From: CAMLIZ01 sp036231905
GTDB lineage: Bacteria; Pseudomonadota; Gammaproteobacteria; Burkholderiales; Burkholderiaceae_C
Assembly: GCF_036231905.1 (NCBI RefSeq)
Contig: NZ_JAZARE010000005.1
Coordinates: 310,001 to 374,000 of the forward strand
Direction of reading: 5' to 3'
DNA length: 64,000 nt
The translations under genes and the position numbers were made by a program. The notes beneath the pieces are model-generated. The model searched no databases and had not been told where the DNA came from. It worked only from the letters and a program-made list of their open reading frames with translations. Each line of letters starts with the position of its first letter. Position 1 is the stretch's first letter. This document shows, in pieces, positions 15,979 through 25,515 of this stretch.

Positions 15979-15996
15979 TGCTCGCGGCAGGCTGCG

Positions 15997-17472
15997 TCAC
16001 ACCGCGAGGCCGCCCGTGGCCCTGGCAGGCCGGGCGCCCGCGAGAGGCGCCACCTCGGCGAGGCACCGCCCCAGCAGCCGCGTCGCGGCATTGATCTGCG
16101 TCACCGACAGCGCCGCAAAACCCATCAGCAGGCCCGGCACCCGGGGCGCTCGCGCAAAGTGCGGCGCGATGGTGTGCAGGCCGAGGCCGCGCTCGGTGGC
16201 CAGGTCGACCAGCCGGCTGAACTGCGCCTGGCTGAAGCCGGGCAGCCAGGCCACCAGGTGCATGCCGCCGCCGCTGTCCTGCACCTGCAGCGCATCGCCG
16301 CAGTGGACCTTCAGCCCCTGCAGCAGCGCGCGCCGCCGGCGCTTCAGTTCCACCGACGAGCGCCGCAGGTGGCGGTCGTAGGCGCCGGTGGCCATCAGGT
16401 GGGCCACCGCGGTCTGCTCGATCGCGCTGCAGGCCAGGTCGGCCAGCATCTTGGCGCGCACCATCTCCTCCCGCAGCCCTTGCGGGCACACCACGAAGCC
16501 CAGGCGAATCGACGGCAGCAGGGTCTTGGAGAAGGTGCCCACGTAGATCACCCGGTCCTCGCGGTCCAGCGATCGCAGGGCGGGCAGCTTCAGGCTGTCG
16601 AAGCTGAACTCGCCGTCATAGTCGTCTTCCAGCACCCAGAAGCGGCGCTCGCTGGCCGCACGCAGCAGCGCCAGCCGGCGCGGCACGGTCAGCACATGGC
16701 CGGATGGAAACTGATGCGAGGGTGTCACCACCACCAGCTTCACCCGCTCGGGCGGCAGGCGCGCCGCATCCAGGCCCTCGGCGTCCACCGGGACGTGAAG
16801 CACCTGGGCGCCATGGGCCTGGAAACACTGCTTGGCGAGCTGGTAGTGCGGATCTTCCAGCACCACCGTGTCCTGCTCGTTGAGCAGCACGCGGGCGAGC
16901 AGCGTCATGGCCTGCTGCGTGCCGTTGAGCACGATCACGTCGTCCGGGTCGCAGGAGATGCCGCGCCGCGGGCCCAGGTGGGCGGCGATCTCGCGGCGCA
17001 GCGCCGGCAGCCCCTGCGAGCCCACGCCGCGCGCCTCGGTGTGCTGCGCCGCATGCGACAGGGCACGGCGCCACACGGTGAACAGCGCCATGTCGACCAG
17101 CGGTTCGCCGTATTGCAGGTCCAGCCGCAGCTTCTCGTTGCGCCGGCCCAGCGACAAGGGCGGCAGCGCGCGCAGGCGGGCCGCATAACGGGTCTGCGCC
17201 TCCACGCCGGTGGCAGCGCGCATGCGCCGCGGGCTGGGCAGCGTGTCGGCCACGAAGGTGCCTGCGCCCACGCGCGAGACGGCCAGCTGCTCCGCGCACA
17301 GCAGTTCGTAGGCCGCGAGCACGGTGTTGCGCGCGAGGCCGAGTTCGCCCGCCAGATCGCGCGTGGATGGCAAGCGTGTGCCGGGCGGCAGGCGCCCGTC
17401 CAGGATCGCGCGCTTGAGTGAGCGCAGCAGCTGCCCATACAGCTCGCCCTTGCCATCGAGTTCCAGCACCAT
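15997..17472 (-). CDS. MocR/PdxR-type regulator: GntR domain plus PLP aminotransferase-like domain
   Basis: 491 residues from ATG 17472 (MVLELDGKGELYGQLL, the usual MocR beginning). An upstream in-frame ATG at 17598 would add 42 residues of non-family sequence and would put operator-like repeats inside the gene, so it is not used. The GntR winged helix occupies residues 15-75 (LPSTRDLAGELGLARNTV); the aminotransferase domain follows, with PLP lysine in TFSKTLLPSIRLGF (Lys316) and EDDYDGEF. It may regulate itself and the divergent TonB-dependent receptor. Confidence 0.9.
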   Translation of the reverse strand: MVLELDGKGELYGQLLRSLKRAILDGRLPPGTRLPSTRDLAGELGLARNTVLAAYELLCAEQLAVSRVGAGTFVADTLPSPRRMRAATGVEAQTRYAARLRALPPLSLGRRNEKLRLDLQYGEPLVDMALFTVWRRALSHAAQHTEARGVGSQGLPALRREIAAHLGPRRGISCDPDDVIVLNGTQQAMTLLARVLLNEQDTVVLEDPHYQLAKQCFQAHGAQVLHVPVDAEGLDAARLPPERVKLVVVTPSHQFPSGHVLTVPRRLALLRAASERRFWVLEDDYDGEFSFDSLKLPALRSLDREDRVIYVGTFSKTLLPSIRLGFVVCPQGLREEMVRAKMLADLACSAIEQTAVAHLMATGAYDRHLRRSSVELKRRRRALLQGLKVHCGDALQVQDSGGGMHLVAWLPGFSQAQFSRLVDLATERGLGLHTIAPHFARAPRVPGLLMGFAALSVTQINAATRLLGRCLAEVAPLAGARPARATGGLAV

Positions 17473-17488
17473 GCGCAGCTCGCGAAGT

Positions 17489-17535
17489 GGTTCCACCAGC
17501 GGCGATCGTAGAGCGGGTGGCACGGAACCACCAGC
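17489..17535. promoter_or_regulatory. Direct repeats ahead of the second MocR gene
   Basis: GGTTCCACCAGC (17489-17500) and GGAACCACCAGC (17524-17535) agree at 10 of 12 bases and are 35 bp apart, in the region between the MocR start (17472) and the TonB receptor start (17654). Spacing resembles GabR-type MocR operators. Confidence 0.4.
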
Positions 17536-17653
17536 CCATGCACGACGGGGCCGCTTGTCAAGCGGATTGGCTCCATGTGAGCTGCGCTCCAGTGGCACTT
17601 CATGAGGCCACCACCGCCCGGGACACTGCCTCGCTCAACAGCCGAGGATCCCC

Positions 17654-20431
17654 ATGACCCACACTCTTTCGCGCGGCGCCTGGCTGGTGCACGCGGCGTT
17701 CGGCCTGGCGGCCGCGGGCCCTGCCTGGGCGCAGGCCGATGCGCCGCAGCCGGACACCCAGCGCGTCACCATCACCGGATCGTCGATCAAGCGCATCGAT
17801 GCGGAAACGGCCTTGCCGGTGCAGGTGATCACGCGCGATGAGATCTCGCGCTCCGGCGTCACCAGCACCGAGCAGCTGCTGTCCAGCGTGTCGGCCATCT
17901 CCGCCATGGGCGCCACCACCAACGCGATGGGTGCGGGCAGCTCCACCGGCGGGCTGTCGTCGGTGTCGTTGCGCGGGCTCACCGCCGACCGCACGCTGGT
18001 GCTGGTCAACGGCCGCCGGCTGGCGCCCTTTCCCGGCGGGGCCAGCGCGTCGGTCAACGTGAACACCATTCCGCTGGGCGCGATCGAGCGGGTGGAGGTG
18101 TTGAAGGACGGCGCTTCCGGCGTGTACGGCAGCGACGCGATCGCGGGCGTGGTGAACTTCATCCTCACCAAGCACTTCGACGGCGTGGAGCTGAGCGGCT
18201 CGGCCGGCACGCCCACGCGCGACGGCGGCGGCAAGTCGAAAAAGGCCGGCATCGTGGCCGGCTTCGGCGACCTGGACGCGGACCGCTTCAGCGTGGTGGT
18301 GTCGGGCTCGCTGGAAAAGGAGGACCTGCTGTTCGCACGCGACCGCAGCTTCGCGCGCAGCGGCAACGTCTATCCGTACTACGAGAGCGGCGCCACCGGC
18401 CAGGGCAACATCGAGGGCGCCTGGATCCCGGGCATGACCTTGCAGGAGGTGGAGGCCAGTGGCGGCCCGCGTTTCTTCCGCTCGCCCAACAGCAGCTACG
18501 GCAGCCCGGTGGCCTGCGACACCATGGGCATGTTCCAGCGCGCTGCCGGTGGCTTCGAAGGCGCGCCGGTGTGCGCCTTCGACAGCGCGCCCTATGTCGG
18601 CCTGGTCCCCAAACGCGAGCTCGCCAGCTTCACGCTCAATGCCACCTGGCGCGCCAGCGAGTCGCTGGACGTGTTCGCCGACGTGCTGTGGGGCCGCAGC
18701 AAGGTGACGCAGAGCTTCCAGCCCAACCCCCTGCGCGCCTCCTTCCTGGAAACCGATGCGCTGTTTGGCGAACGCGGCGTGGACCCCGCGCTGCTGCTCT
18801 ATCCGGACAACCCCAACTACCCCACCGCTTACCTGCAGGCTCGCGGCTTCACCGACCTGATCGGCCAGCCCTTGTCCATCACCTCGCGCGAAACGGTGCT
18901 GGGCAACCGCGTCAACCAGGACACCAACACCCAGCTGCGCGCCACCCTGGGCGTGAGCGGCCGCGTGGCCGAGCAGGACGTTGAAGTGGCGGTCTCGCAC
19001 AACAGCAGCCAACTCGAAGGCCGCGCCGTCGGCGGCTATTTCTCCCAGGTGGCCTACGTGGCGGTGATCAACGACCCGGCCAACAACCGCCTGTGGAATC
19101 CGTGGTCACCGAGCGGCACGCAACCGGCCGAGCTGGCCGACAAGCTCAGGGCCACCGCCTACACCGGCCAGACGCTCAACGGCCAGGCCACCACCGACCT
19201 GGTGGACGGCAAGATCACCGGCAACGCCTTCACCCTGCCCGGCGGCATGGCGCAATACGCCCTGGGCTACCAGGGCCGGCGCGAGAAGTACAAGACCGAG
19301 CCGAGCGAGGCGCTCTTCTCCGGCGACATCGCCGGCCTGGGCGGATCGGTGGCCCCGGTGGACCGCTCGCGCAGCGTGCATGCGGTGTTCGGTGAACTGA
19401 GCGTGCCCATCGTCAAGCGCCTGGAGGCCACCCTGGCGGTGCGGGGCGACAAGTACAACGACGTCGGCTCGACCACCAACTACAACGGCAGCCTGCGCTG
19501 GCGCGCCACCGACTCGCTGATGCTGCGCAGCTCGGTGGGCACGGGCTTCCGCGCGCCCACGCTGGTGGATTTGTGGACCCCGCAGACCCTGGGCAACTCC
19601 GAGCAGTTCGACGACCCGGCCACCGGCCAGACCGACCTGCAGGTCAATGCGCTGTCCGGCGGCAACCCGGCGCTCAAGCCCGAGAAGTCGCAGCAGGTGC
19701 TGGTGGGGCTGGTGTTCTCGCCGATCCGGCAGTTCACCGCCACGGTGGATGTGTTCCGCATCCGGCTGCGCGACATCATCAACCTGCCCTCGGTGCAGGA
19801 GGTGGTGTCCGGCTTCCGGCGTGGCGACCCGGCCTATGCCGGGCTGGTGAGGCTGAGCCCCACCAACGAGATCCAGCAGGTTTCCACCATCCTCACCAAC
19901 GCAGGCGATGCCAGGCTCTCGGGCGTCGACGTGGAGCTCGGCTGGCGCGACAGCTACAGCTTCGGCCGGCTGGATGTGAACCTGGTGGGCACCTACATGA
20001 GCCGCTTCGACGAGACCTCGCCCGGCGGCTTCGTGTCGCACAAGGTGGGCACCCTGGTCGATGACAACGGCGACCCGGTGCTGGGCGCGCAGAATGGCGG
20101 CGTGGTGCTGCGCTGGAAGCACACGCTCACCGCCAACCTGAGCCACGGCGCGTGGAGCGGCACCCTGGTGCAGAACTTCTACAAGGGCTACCGCGACGGC
20201 AACGACCTGGAAGGCCGCGCGCACTTCGTGCCCAGCCGGGCCACCTACGACGCGCAGGTGGCGTGGCACGGCTGGCGCGGGCTGAAGCTGGCGCTCGGGG
20301 TCAAGAACCTGCTGGACAGCGATCCGCCGGTCTACATCCCCGTGAGCAACCAGTTCCAGACCGGCTATGACGTCAGCCTGTACGACCCGCGCGGGAGGTT
20401 TGTGTATGTCAATGCGTCCTATCGTTTCTGA
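17654..20431 (+). CDS. TonB-dependent outer-membrane receptor
   Basis: 925 residues with GAGGA upstream. A signal peptide ends at PAWA-QAD (after residue 26). The plug domain follows: RVTITGSSIKRIDAETALPV, VSLRGLTADRTLVLVNGRRL and VEVLKDGASGVYGSDAIAGV. The 22-strand barrel ends FVYVNASYRF with the terminal Phe. Length and motifs fit the large receptors that import complex carbon sources or metal chelates; the ligand is unknown. The next gene starts inside its 3' end (26-nt overlap). A MocR regulator is divergent, so the substrate may be an amino compound; that is inference. Confidence 0.93.
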   Translation: MTHTLSRGAWLVHAAFGLAAAGPAWAQADAPQPDTQRVTITGSSIKRIDAETALPVQVITRDEISRSGVTSTEQLLSSVSAISAMGATTNAMGAGSSTGGLSSVSLRGLTADRTLVLVNGRRLAPFPGGASASVNVNTIPLGAIERVEVLKDGASGVYGSDAIAGVVNFILTKHFDGVELSGSAGTPTRDGGGKSKKAGIVAGFGDLDADRFSVVVSGSLEKEDLLFARDRSFARSGNVYPYYESGATGQGNIEGAWIPGMTLQEVEASGGPRFFRSPNSSYGSPVACDTMGMFQRAAGGFEGAPVCAFDSAPYVGLVPKRELASFTLNATWRASESLDVFADVLWGRSKVTQSFQPNPLRASFLETDALFGERGVDPALLLYPDNPNYPTAYLQARGFTDLIGQPLSITSRETVLGNRVNQDTNTQLRATLGVSGRVAEQDVEVAVSHNSSQLEGRAVGGYFSQVAYVAVINDPANNRLWNPWSPSGTQPAELADKLRATAYTGQTLNGQATTDLVDGKITGNAFTLPGGMAQYALGYQGRREKYKTEPSEALFSGDIAGLGGSVAPVDRSRSVHAVFGELSVPIVKRLEATLAVRGDKYNDVGSTTNYNGSLRWRATDSLMLRSSVGTGFRAPTLVDLWTPQTLGNSEQFDDPATGQTDLQVNALSGGNPALKPEKSQQVLVGLVFSPIRQFTATVDVFRIRLRDIINLPSVQEVVSGFRRGDPAYAGLVRLSPTNEIQQVSTILTNAGDARLSGVDVELGWRDSYSFGRLDVNLVGTYMSRFDETSPGGFVSHKVGTLVDDNGDPVLGAQNGGVVLRWKHTLTANLSHGAWSGTLVQNFYKGYRDGNDLEGRAHFVPSRATYDAQVAWHGWRGLKLALGVKNLLDSDPPVYIPVSNQFQTGYDVSLYDPRGRFVYVNASYRF

Positions 20432-21134
20432 GCTCGCGCTGGCCGCGGCGCTGCTGGCCGCCGGCACGGTGATGGCCGAGCCCGCCTGCCGCGTGAGCGC
20501 GAGCGGGCCGCCGCCGCAGGTGGTCGAGCTCTACACCTCCGAAGGATGCAGTTCCTGCCCGCCGGAAGACCGCTGGCTGTCCGGGCTGAAAGGCCAGCCG
20601 GGCGTGCTGCCGCTGGCCTTCCACGTGGACTACTTCGACAACCTCGGCTGGCGCGACCGCTTCGGCGACGCAGCCCACACCCGTCGCCAGAAGGAGCAGC
20701 TGCGTTTCAACGGCGCACCCGCCGCCTACACACCCCAGGTGGTGGTGAACGGCCGCGACCGCCGCACCGCCAAGGTGGAGGCGCCGATCAATGCCGGCGT
20801 GGCGCTGACCCTGCAGCGCGAGGGCGACCGCCTGGTGGCGCAGCTGTCGTCCCAGGCCACCGCGCCGATCACGCTGGCCGGCTTCTGGGCCGCCACCGAA
20901 AACGATCTGTCGAGCGCGGTGGGCGCGGGCGAGAACGCCGGCGTCACCCTGCACCACGACTTCGTGGTGCGTGACTACCGCAAGCTCAAGCCCTTCACCG
21001 TCAAGCCGGGCGATGCCCTCACGCTGGACTACGCCGGCCTGGGCCACGAGGGCCGGCGCGCGGTGGCCCTGGTGTTGAGCGACGCAGCATCGGGGCGCCC
21101 GGTGCAGGCGCTGCGCTGGAGCCCCGGATGCTGA
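20406..21134 (+). CDS. DUF1223 thioredoxin-fold exported protein
   Basis: 242 residues from ATG 20406, 7 nt after GGGAGG. A signal peptide runs to VMA-EPA (about residue 24). The mature N-terminus VELYTSEGCSSCPPEDRWL contains a CxxC pair (Cys48, Cys51) and is the hallmark of DUF1223, a thioredoxin-like periplasmic family of unknown substrate. FHVDYFDNLGWRDRF and TPQVVVNGRD are also conserved. It overlaps the receptor upstream by 26 nt and the membrane protein downstream by 7 nt, indicating one operon. Confidence 0.85.
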   Translation: MSMRPIVSELALAAALLAAGTVMAEPACRVSASGPPPQVVELYTSEGCSSCPPEDRWLSGLKGQPGVLPLAFHVDYFDNLGWRDRFGDAAHTRRQKEQLRFNGAPAAYTPQVVVNGRDRRTAKVEAPINAGVALTLQREGDRLVAQLSSQATAPITLAGFWAATENDLSSAVGAGENAGVTLHHDFVVRDYRKLKPFTVKPGDALTLDYAGLGHEGRRAVALVLSDAASGRPVQALRWSPGC

Positions 21135-21598
21135 AGTCGGCCCCTTGGCTGACGGTGGGCACCGCCTGGCCGCTGGCCACGCTGGTCGCCGGCACGCTGG
21201 ACCTGCTGTATGCCTGCGCGGTGAACGGCCCCAAGGGCGCGCCGCCGTTGCGTGTGATGCAGTCGGTGGCCAGCGGGCTGTTGGGCCGCGCCGCCTTCGA
21301 GGGCGGGCTGGCCAGCGCCTTGCTCGGGGTATGGCTGCACTTCGTGATCCTCGCCGTGGCGGTCGGCTTGTTCTGCGCCGTGGTGGCCCGGCTGCACGTG
21401 CTGGCGGCCCATCCGGTGTTGGCGGGGCTGCTGGCGGGCGCAGTGATCTTCGCCGTGATGAACGCGGTGGTGGTGCCGCTGTCGGCCGCGCCCTTCCGCA
21501 CGCTGCACACGCCTTGGCAGGTGGCGCGGGACCTGCTCGCCCACATGCTGCTGGTGGGGCTGCCGGTGTCGCTGCTGGCGGCGCGGCCACTACGGTGA
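21128..21598 (+). CDS. Four-helix integral membrane protein, unknown function
   Basis: 156 residues, strongly hydrophobic. Membrane segments are visible at roughly residues 8-30 (TVGTAWPLATLVAGTLDLLY), 63-85 (ALLGVWLHFVILAVAVGLFC), 92-114 (LAAHPVLAGLLAGAVIFAVM) and 132-152 (ARDLLAHMLLVGLPVSLLA). The 7-nt overlap with the DUF1223 gene argues for coupled translation. I recognise no named family. Confidence 0.75.
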   Translation: MLKSAPWLTVGTAWPLATLVAGTLDLLYACAVNGPKGAPPLRVMQSVASGLLGRAAFEGGLASALLGVWLHFVILAVAVGLFCAVVARLHVLAAHPVLAGLLAGAVIFAVMNAVVVPLSAAPFRTLHTPWQVARDLLAHMLLVGLPVSLLAARPLR

Positions 21599-21744
21599 TC
21601 CGTAGTGCCGCCAGCCGCCCGCAGGGCCTGCAGCGGCACCGCCACGGCAGATACTCGCAGGCTTCCCGCCACGGGCCGCGAGCACAGGCGAACGCATGAT
21701 CTACTACTGGATGACTCGACGCGAGGCCGCCTCCCGGCCTGACG

Positions 21745-22455
21745 GTGAACGTGCAGCCCCACCCAGCCCTGCCCATCCTGCACCTGGACGAGCACATCGT
21801 CGCGATCGACAAACCCGCCGGTCTGCTGGTGCACCCGAGCGCCCTGGACGCCCATGAGGAACGCAGTGCGCTGAAGCTGCTGCGTGACCAGCTCGGGCAG
21901 CGCCTGTGGCCGCTGCACCGGCTGGACAAGGCCACCTCCGGCGTGCTGGTGTTCGCGCGCCATGCCGATGCGGCGCGCCAGTGGGGCCAGGCCTTCGAGA
22001 GTGGCGCGGTGCGCAAGCGTTATCTCGCGCTGGTGCGCGGCTGGCCGCCCGCGGCCGGCGAGATCGACCATCCGCTGGCACGCGACCCCGAGCTGCCCTC
22101 CACCGGCCAGCCGATGCTCGCCTCGCTCACGCGGTATGAGCGGCTGGCCTGCATCGAGTGGCCCTTCAGCGTGGACGGCCGCCATGCCAGCAGCCGCTAT
22201 GCGCTGATGGCGGTGGAGCCGCTGAGCGGGCGGCGCCACCAGATCCGGCGCCACTTCAAGCAGATCGCGCATCCGCTGGTGGGTGACACCACGCACGGCA
22301 AGGGCGCCCACAACCGCGCGGTGGCGCAGTGGCTGGGCGTGCAGCGGCTGTGGCTGCATGCCGAGCGCATCGAGCTCACGGGCGGCGAGGGATTGCCGCT
22401 GGTGATCGAAGCCGCTGCGGGCGAGGAGTGGCGGCCCTTGCTGCAGGCCGCCTGA
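21745..22455 (+). CDS. truC: tRNA pseudouridine synthase, TruC-like (RluA family)
   Basis: 236 residues from GTG 21745. The N-terminus DEHIVAIDKPAGLLVHPSAL and the catalytic motif LHRLDKATSGVLVFA (nucleophilic Asp61) place it in the RluA family. Short length without an S4 domain, together with SGRRHQIRRHFKQIAHPLVGD, matches TruC, which isomerises U65 in tRNAs. Convergent with the TRAP operon, 3 bp between stops. The 146 bp upstream show no clear second gene. Confidence 0.88.
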   Translation: MNVQPHPALPILHLDEHIVAIDKPAGLLVHPSALDAHEERSALKLLRDQLGQRLWPLHRLDKATSGVLVFARHADAARQWGQAFESGAVRKRYLALVRGWPPAAGEIDHPLARDPELPSTGQPMLASLTRYERLACIEWPFSVDGRHASSRYALMAVEPLSGRRHQIRRHFKQIAHPLVGDTTHGKGAHNRAVAQWLGVQRLWLHAERIELTGGEGLPLVIEAAAGEEWRPLLQAA

Positions 22456-22458
22456 GCG

Positions 22459-23448
22459 TTACTTCAAGGCCTGGATCTTCTCGTAGAGCTCGCGCGGCCA
22501 GGGTGCGTCGGGGCCAGTGACCGCCGGCCGCACGGCGGCGGCAAAGGGCGCGCGGTCCACCTTGTTCACCACCTTGCCACGCTTGACGAACTCGTCGGCC
22601 AGCCGGTTCTCCGCGTCCAGGATCTCGGCGCTGGAGCGGGTGGACGCGTCCCACAGCACCGCCTCCAGCACCTTGCGGTCGTCGGCCGACAGGCGCTGCC
22701 AGGCCGAGCTGGACACGATGGTCAGCAGCGACTCGGTGATGTGGCCGGTGAGCGTGATGTACTTCTGCACCTCGTAGAACTTCTTGGCGTCGATGGTGGG
22801 CAGCGGGTTCTCCTGCGCGTCCACCGTGCCGTTCTGCAGGGCCAGGTACACCTCCGCAAAGGCGATCGGCGTGGGGTTGGCGCCCACCGCCTTGGGGAAC
22901 ATCATGAAGATCGGCGCATCGGGCACGCGCAGCTTCAGGCCCTTCATGTCCTCCGGCTTGGCGATCGGCTTGTTGGACGTCATGTGGCGCAGGCCGTAGT
23001 AGGTGTAGCCCACGATCTGGTGGCCGCCGGACTTGGCCTCGTACTGGTTGGCCAGGTCCTTGAACAGCGGGCTGGCGCGGAACGCTTCCCAGTGCGCATG
23101 GTCGCGGAAGGTGAAGGGCGCGGCCGCCACCGACAGCGCCGGCAGGGTGCGGCCGGCGAAGGCCATGCCGGTGTAGATGATGTCCACCGTGCCCAGGGTG
23201 AGGCCCTGGTTGATGTCGGTCTCCTTGCCCAGCTGGGACGAGGGGAACACGTCGATCTGCACCCGCCCGTTGGTGCGGCGCTTCACCTCGTCGGCCGCCC
23301 ACAGCGCCTGCTTGTGGTAGCTCTCGCTGGTTTCGTACACATGGGCCCACTTCAGCTTGGTCTGCGCCGCGGCCGCGCCGGCCCAGAGCAAAGCGGAGGC
23401 TGCGAGTGTGGCGGCTGCCAGGCCGCGCAGAAGGTGTCGTTTGTGCAT
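22459..23448 (-). CDS. dctP: TRAP transporter solute-binding protein (DctP family)
   Basis: 329 residues. A signal peptide ends at AAAAA-QTK (about residue 28). The mature protein has DctP hallmarks: LKWAHVYETSESYHKQAL, GRVQIDVFPSSQLG, and the substrate-carboxylate arginine region MKGLKLRVPDAPIF. Periplasmic receptor delivering a carboxylate-type ligand to DctQM. Last gene of the GntR-dctQ-dctM-dctP run, 40 bp downstream of dctM. Ligand not predictable from sequence alone. Confidence 0.92.
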   Translation of the reverse strand: MHKRHLLRGLAAATLAASALLWAGAAAAQTKLKWAHVYETSESYHKQALWAADEVKRRTNGRVQIDVFPSSQLGKETDINQGLTLGTVDIIYTGMAFAGRTLPALSVAAAPFTFRDHAHWEAFRASPLFKDLANQYEAKSGGHQIVGYTYYGLRHMTSNKPIAKPEDMKGLKLRVPDAPIFMMFPKAVGANPTPIAFAEVYLALQNGTVDAQENPLPTIDAKKFYEVQKYITLTGHITESLLTIVSSSAWQRLSADDRKVLEAVLWDASTRSSAEILDAENRLADEFVKRGKVVNKVDRAPFAAAVRPAVTGPDAPWPRELYEKIQALK

Positions 23449-23488
23449 GGTGTGTCTCCTGGTGTGCTTGTCTTCTTCGGGTGGACGA

Positions 23489-24892
23489 TCAGGCCAGCAG
23501 CCGCGGCAGCCAGAGCGAGATGGCGGGAATGAAGGTCACCAGCATCAGCGCCAGCAGCAGCGGTATCAGCCACGGCAGGATGGCCATGGTGGTGCGCTCC
23601 ACCGACAGCTTGGCCACACGCGCCAGCACGAACAGCACCAGCCCCATCGGCGGATGCAGCAGGCCGATCATCAGGTTGAGCACCATCACCAGGCCGAAGT
23701 GCACCGGGTCGATGCCCAGCTTCTGCACGATGGGCAGCAGGATGGGCACGAGGATGGTGATGGCCGCGGTGGGCTCCAGGAAGCAGCCCACGAACAGCAT
23801 CAGCGCATTGGCCAGCAGCAAAAACTGCCAGGGCTCGCTGGCAACGCTGAGGATGCCGCTGGCGATCATCTCGGTGGCGCGGGTGGCCGTGAGCATCCAG
23901 CCGAAGATGGAGGCTGCGGCCACGATGAAGAGCACGGTGGCGGTGGTTTCCACGGTGTCCATCGAGGCCTTGACGAACATGCGCCAGCTGAGCGACCGGT
24001 ACCACACGCCGCCGAGGAACAGAGCCCACACGCTGGCCGCGATGGCACCTTCGGTGGCGGTGAACAGGCCGGTGGTCATGCCGCCGATCAGCAGCACCGG
24101 CGTCATGATGGGCAGCACGGCGTTGAAGCGGTAGCGCCGGTCGGCCAGCAGAAGCGCCGCCAAGGCGAGCGGGAAGCCGATGTTCAGGCTGATGCCTATG
24201 CGCGCCAGCGCCCACAGCAGCAGCGGGAAGGCCGCCACGATGATCAGCTCCACCAGCGCCTTGCCCACGCGCGGGCCGTTCCAGGCCACGTCGCCGCCCC
24301 AGCCCTTGCGGTGCGCGATGAAGGCCACCGTGGCCATCATCAGCACGGTGAGCACCAGGCCGGGCATCAGGCCCGCGAGGAACAGCGCGCCCACCGACAC
24401 GTTGGCGAACATCGCGTAGATCACGAAGGGCAGAGAGGGCGGGATGATGGGCCCCAGCGTCGCGGAGGCGGCCGTGACGCCCACCGCGAATTCGGCCTCG
24501 TAGCCGTGCTCGCGCATCGCCTTGATCTCGATGGTGCCCAGGCCGGCGGCATCGGCGATGGCGGTGCCGCTCATGCCGGCGAAGATGACCGAGCCCACGA
24601 TGTTCACGTGCCCCAGCCCGCCCTTGGCCCAGCCCACCAGCGCGAGCGCAAAGTTGTAGATGCGCGTGGTGATGCCGGCGCTGTTCATCAGGTTGCCGGC
24701 CAGGATGAAAAACGGCACCGCCAGCAGCGGAAAGCTGTCGATGCCAGCGACCATGCGGTGGATCACCACAAAGGCGGGCGGGTTGCCCTCGATGAGCACG
24801 TAGACCAGCGAGGCCGCCGCCATCGCGATGGCCACCGGGATGCCGGCGCCCATGAGCGCCAGGAACAGCAGCTTGAAGGCACCGGCGCCCAT
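23489..24892 (-). CDS. dctM: TRAP transporter large permease subunit (DctM)
   Basis: 467 residues with about twelve hydrophobic helices, the usual DctM size. Landmarks include PFFILAGNLMNSAGI, SGTAIADAAGLGTIEIKAM, TLGPIIPPSLPFVIYA and FLEPTAAITILVPILLP. It forms the sodium-driven translocation channel. Its ATG overlaps the dctQ stop as TGATG. The frame stays open upstream of 24892 but those residues are out of family. Confidence 0.93.
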   Translation of the reverse strand: MGAGAFKLLFLALMGAGIPVAIAMAAASLVYVLIEGNPPAFVVIHRMVAGIDSFPLLAVPFFILAGNLMNSAGITTRIYNFALALVGWAKGGLGHVNIVGSVIFAGMSGTAIADAAGLGTIEIKAMREHGYEAEFAVGVTAASATLGPIIPPSLPFVIYAMFANVSVGALFLAGLMPGLVLTVLMMATVAFIAHRKGWGGDVAWNGPRVGKALVELIIVAAFPLLLWALARIGISLNIGFPLALAALLLADRRYRFNAVLPIMTPVLLIGGMTTGLFTATEGAIAASVWALFLGGVWYRSLSWRMFVKASMDTVETTATVLFIVAAASIFGWMLTATRATEMIASGILSVASEPWQFLLLANALMLFVGCFLEPTAAITILVPILLPIVQKLGIDPVHFGLVMVLNLMIGLLHPPMGLVLFVLARVAKLSVERTTMAILPWLIPLLLALMLVTFIPAISLWLPRLLA

Positions 24893-25515
24893 CAGTGCAC
24901 CTCCATGTCGGGGTCTTCCAGCAAGGAGTTGCGCTGCTGCCAGTGGCGCCGCGCCACGCCGACGCCGCGCCAGGCCATCAACCCGAAACCGGCCAGTACC
25001 ACCGCGTAGACGATGCCCATCGGCAGATCCACCACCGCCATGCGGCTGCCGCCGATGCGCGTGATCAGCTGCACGGTGAGCCCGCAAGCGCCCAGCAGGA
25101 ACACCACGCGCACGATGTCCACCAGCGTCGCCATCACCCGCCCCAGCCAGCGCGGCATGAAGCGATAGCAGAAGTCCACCTGGATGTGGTTGTTGCGGCG
25201 CACCGGGATGGCCGCGCCGATGAACACCACGCCGATCAGCAGGTAGCGCGCGATCTCCTCGGTCCAGCTGGCCGAATCGTTGAGCGCATAGCGGGTGAAG
25301 AACTGATAGAAGACCACCAGGCCCAGCACCCAGAACAGCGCCACGGCCAACCAGTCCTCCAGCCGGTAGCGCTGCAGGTCGATCGCCTCGTCGCTCAGGT
25401 GGAACTGGCCGTCGGCGCCCAGCAGCGGCGCGTCGGCCGGTGCCTGCGCCGCAGCCGGCGCGGGCTCGTCCGGCAAGGGAGGCGCGGGGGCCAGCACAGG
25501 GCCGATGGAGCTCAT
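24892..25515 (-). CDS. dctQ: TRAP transporter small permease subunit (DctQ)
   Basis: 207 residues. A long proline/alanine-rich cytoplasmic extension (about 60 residues, ending AIDLQRYRLEDWLAV) precedes four membrane helices with the DctQ pattern WTEEIARYLLIGVVFIGAAI and NNHIQVDFCYRFMP. The N-terminal extension is longer than in most DctQ. Start overlaps the GntR stop by 4 nt and stop overlaps dctM by 1 nt, so the three genes are tightly coupled. Confidence 0.9.
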   Translation of the reverse strand: MSSIGPVLAPAPPLPDEPAPAAAQAPADAPLLGADGQFHLSDEAIDLQRYRLEDWLAVALFWVLGLVVFYQFFTRYALNDSASWTEEIARYLLIGVVFIGAAIPVRRNNHIQVDFCYRFMPRWLGRVMATLVDIVRVVFLLGACGLTVQLITRIGGSRMAVVDLPMGIVYAVVLAGFGLMAWRGVGVARRHWQQRNSLLEDPDMEVH

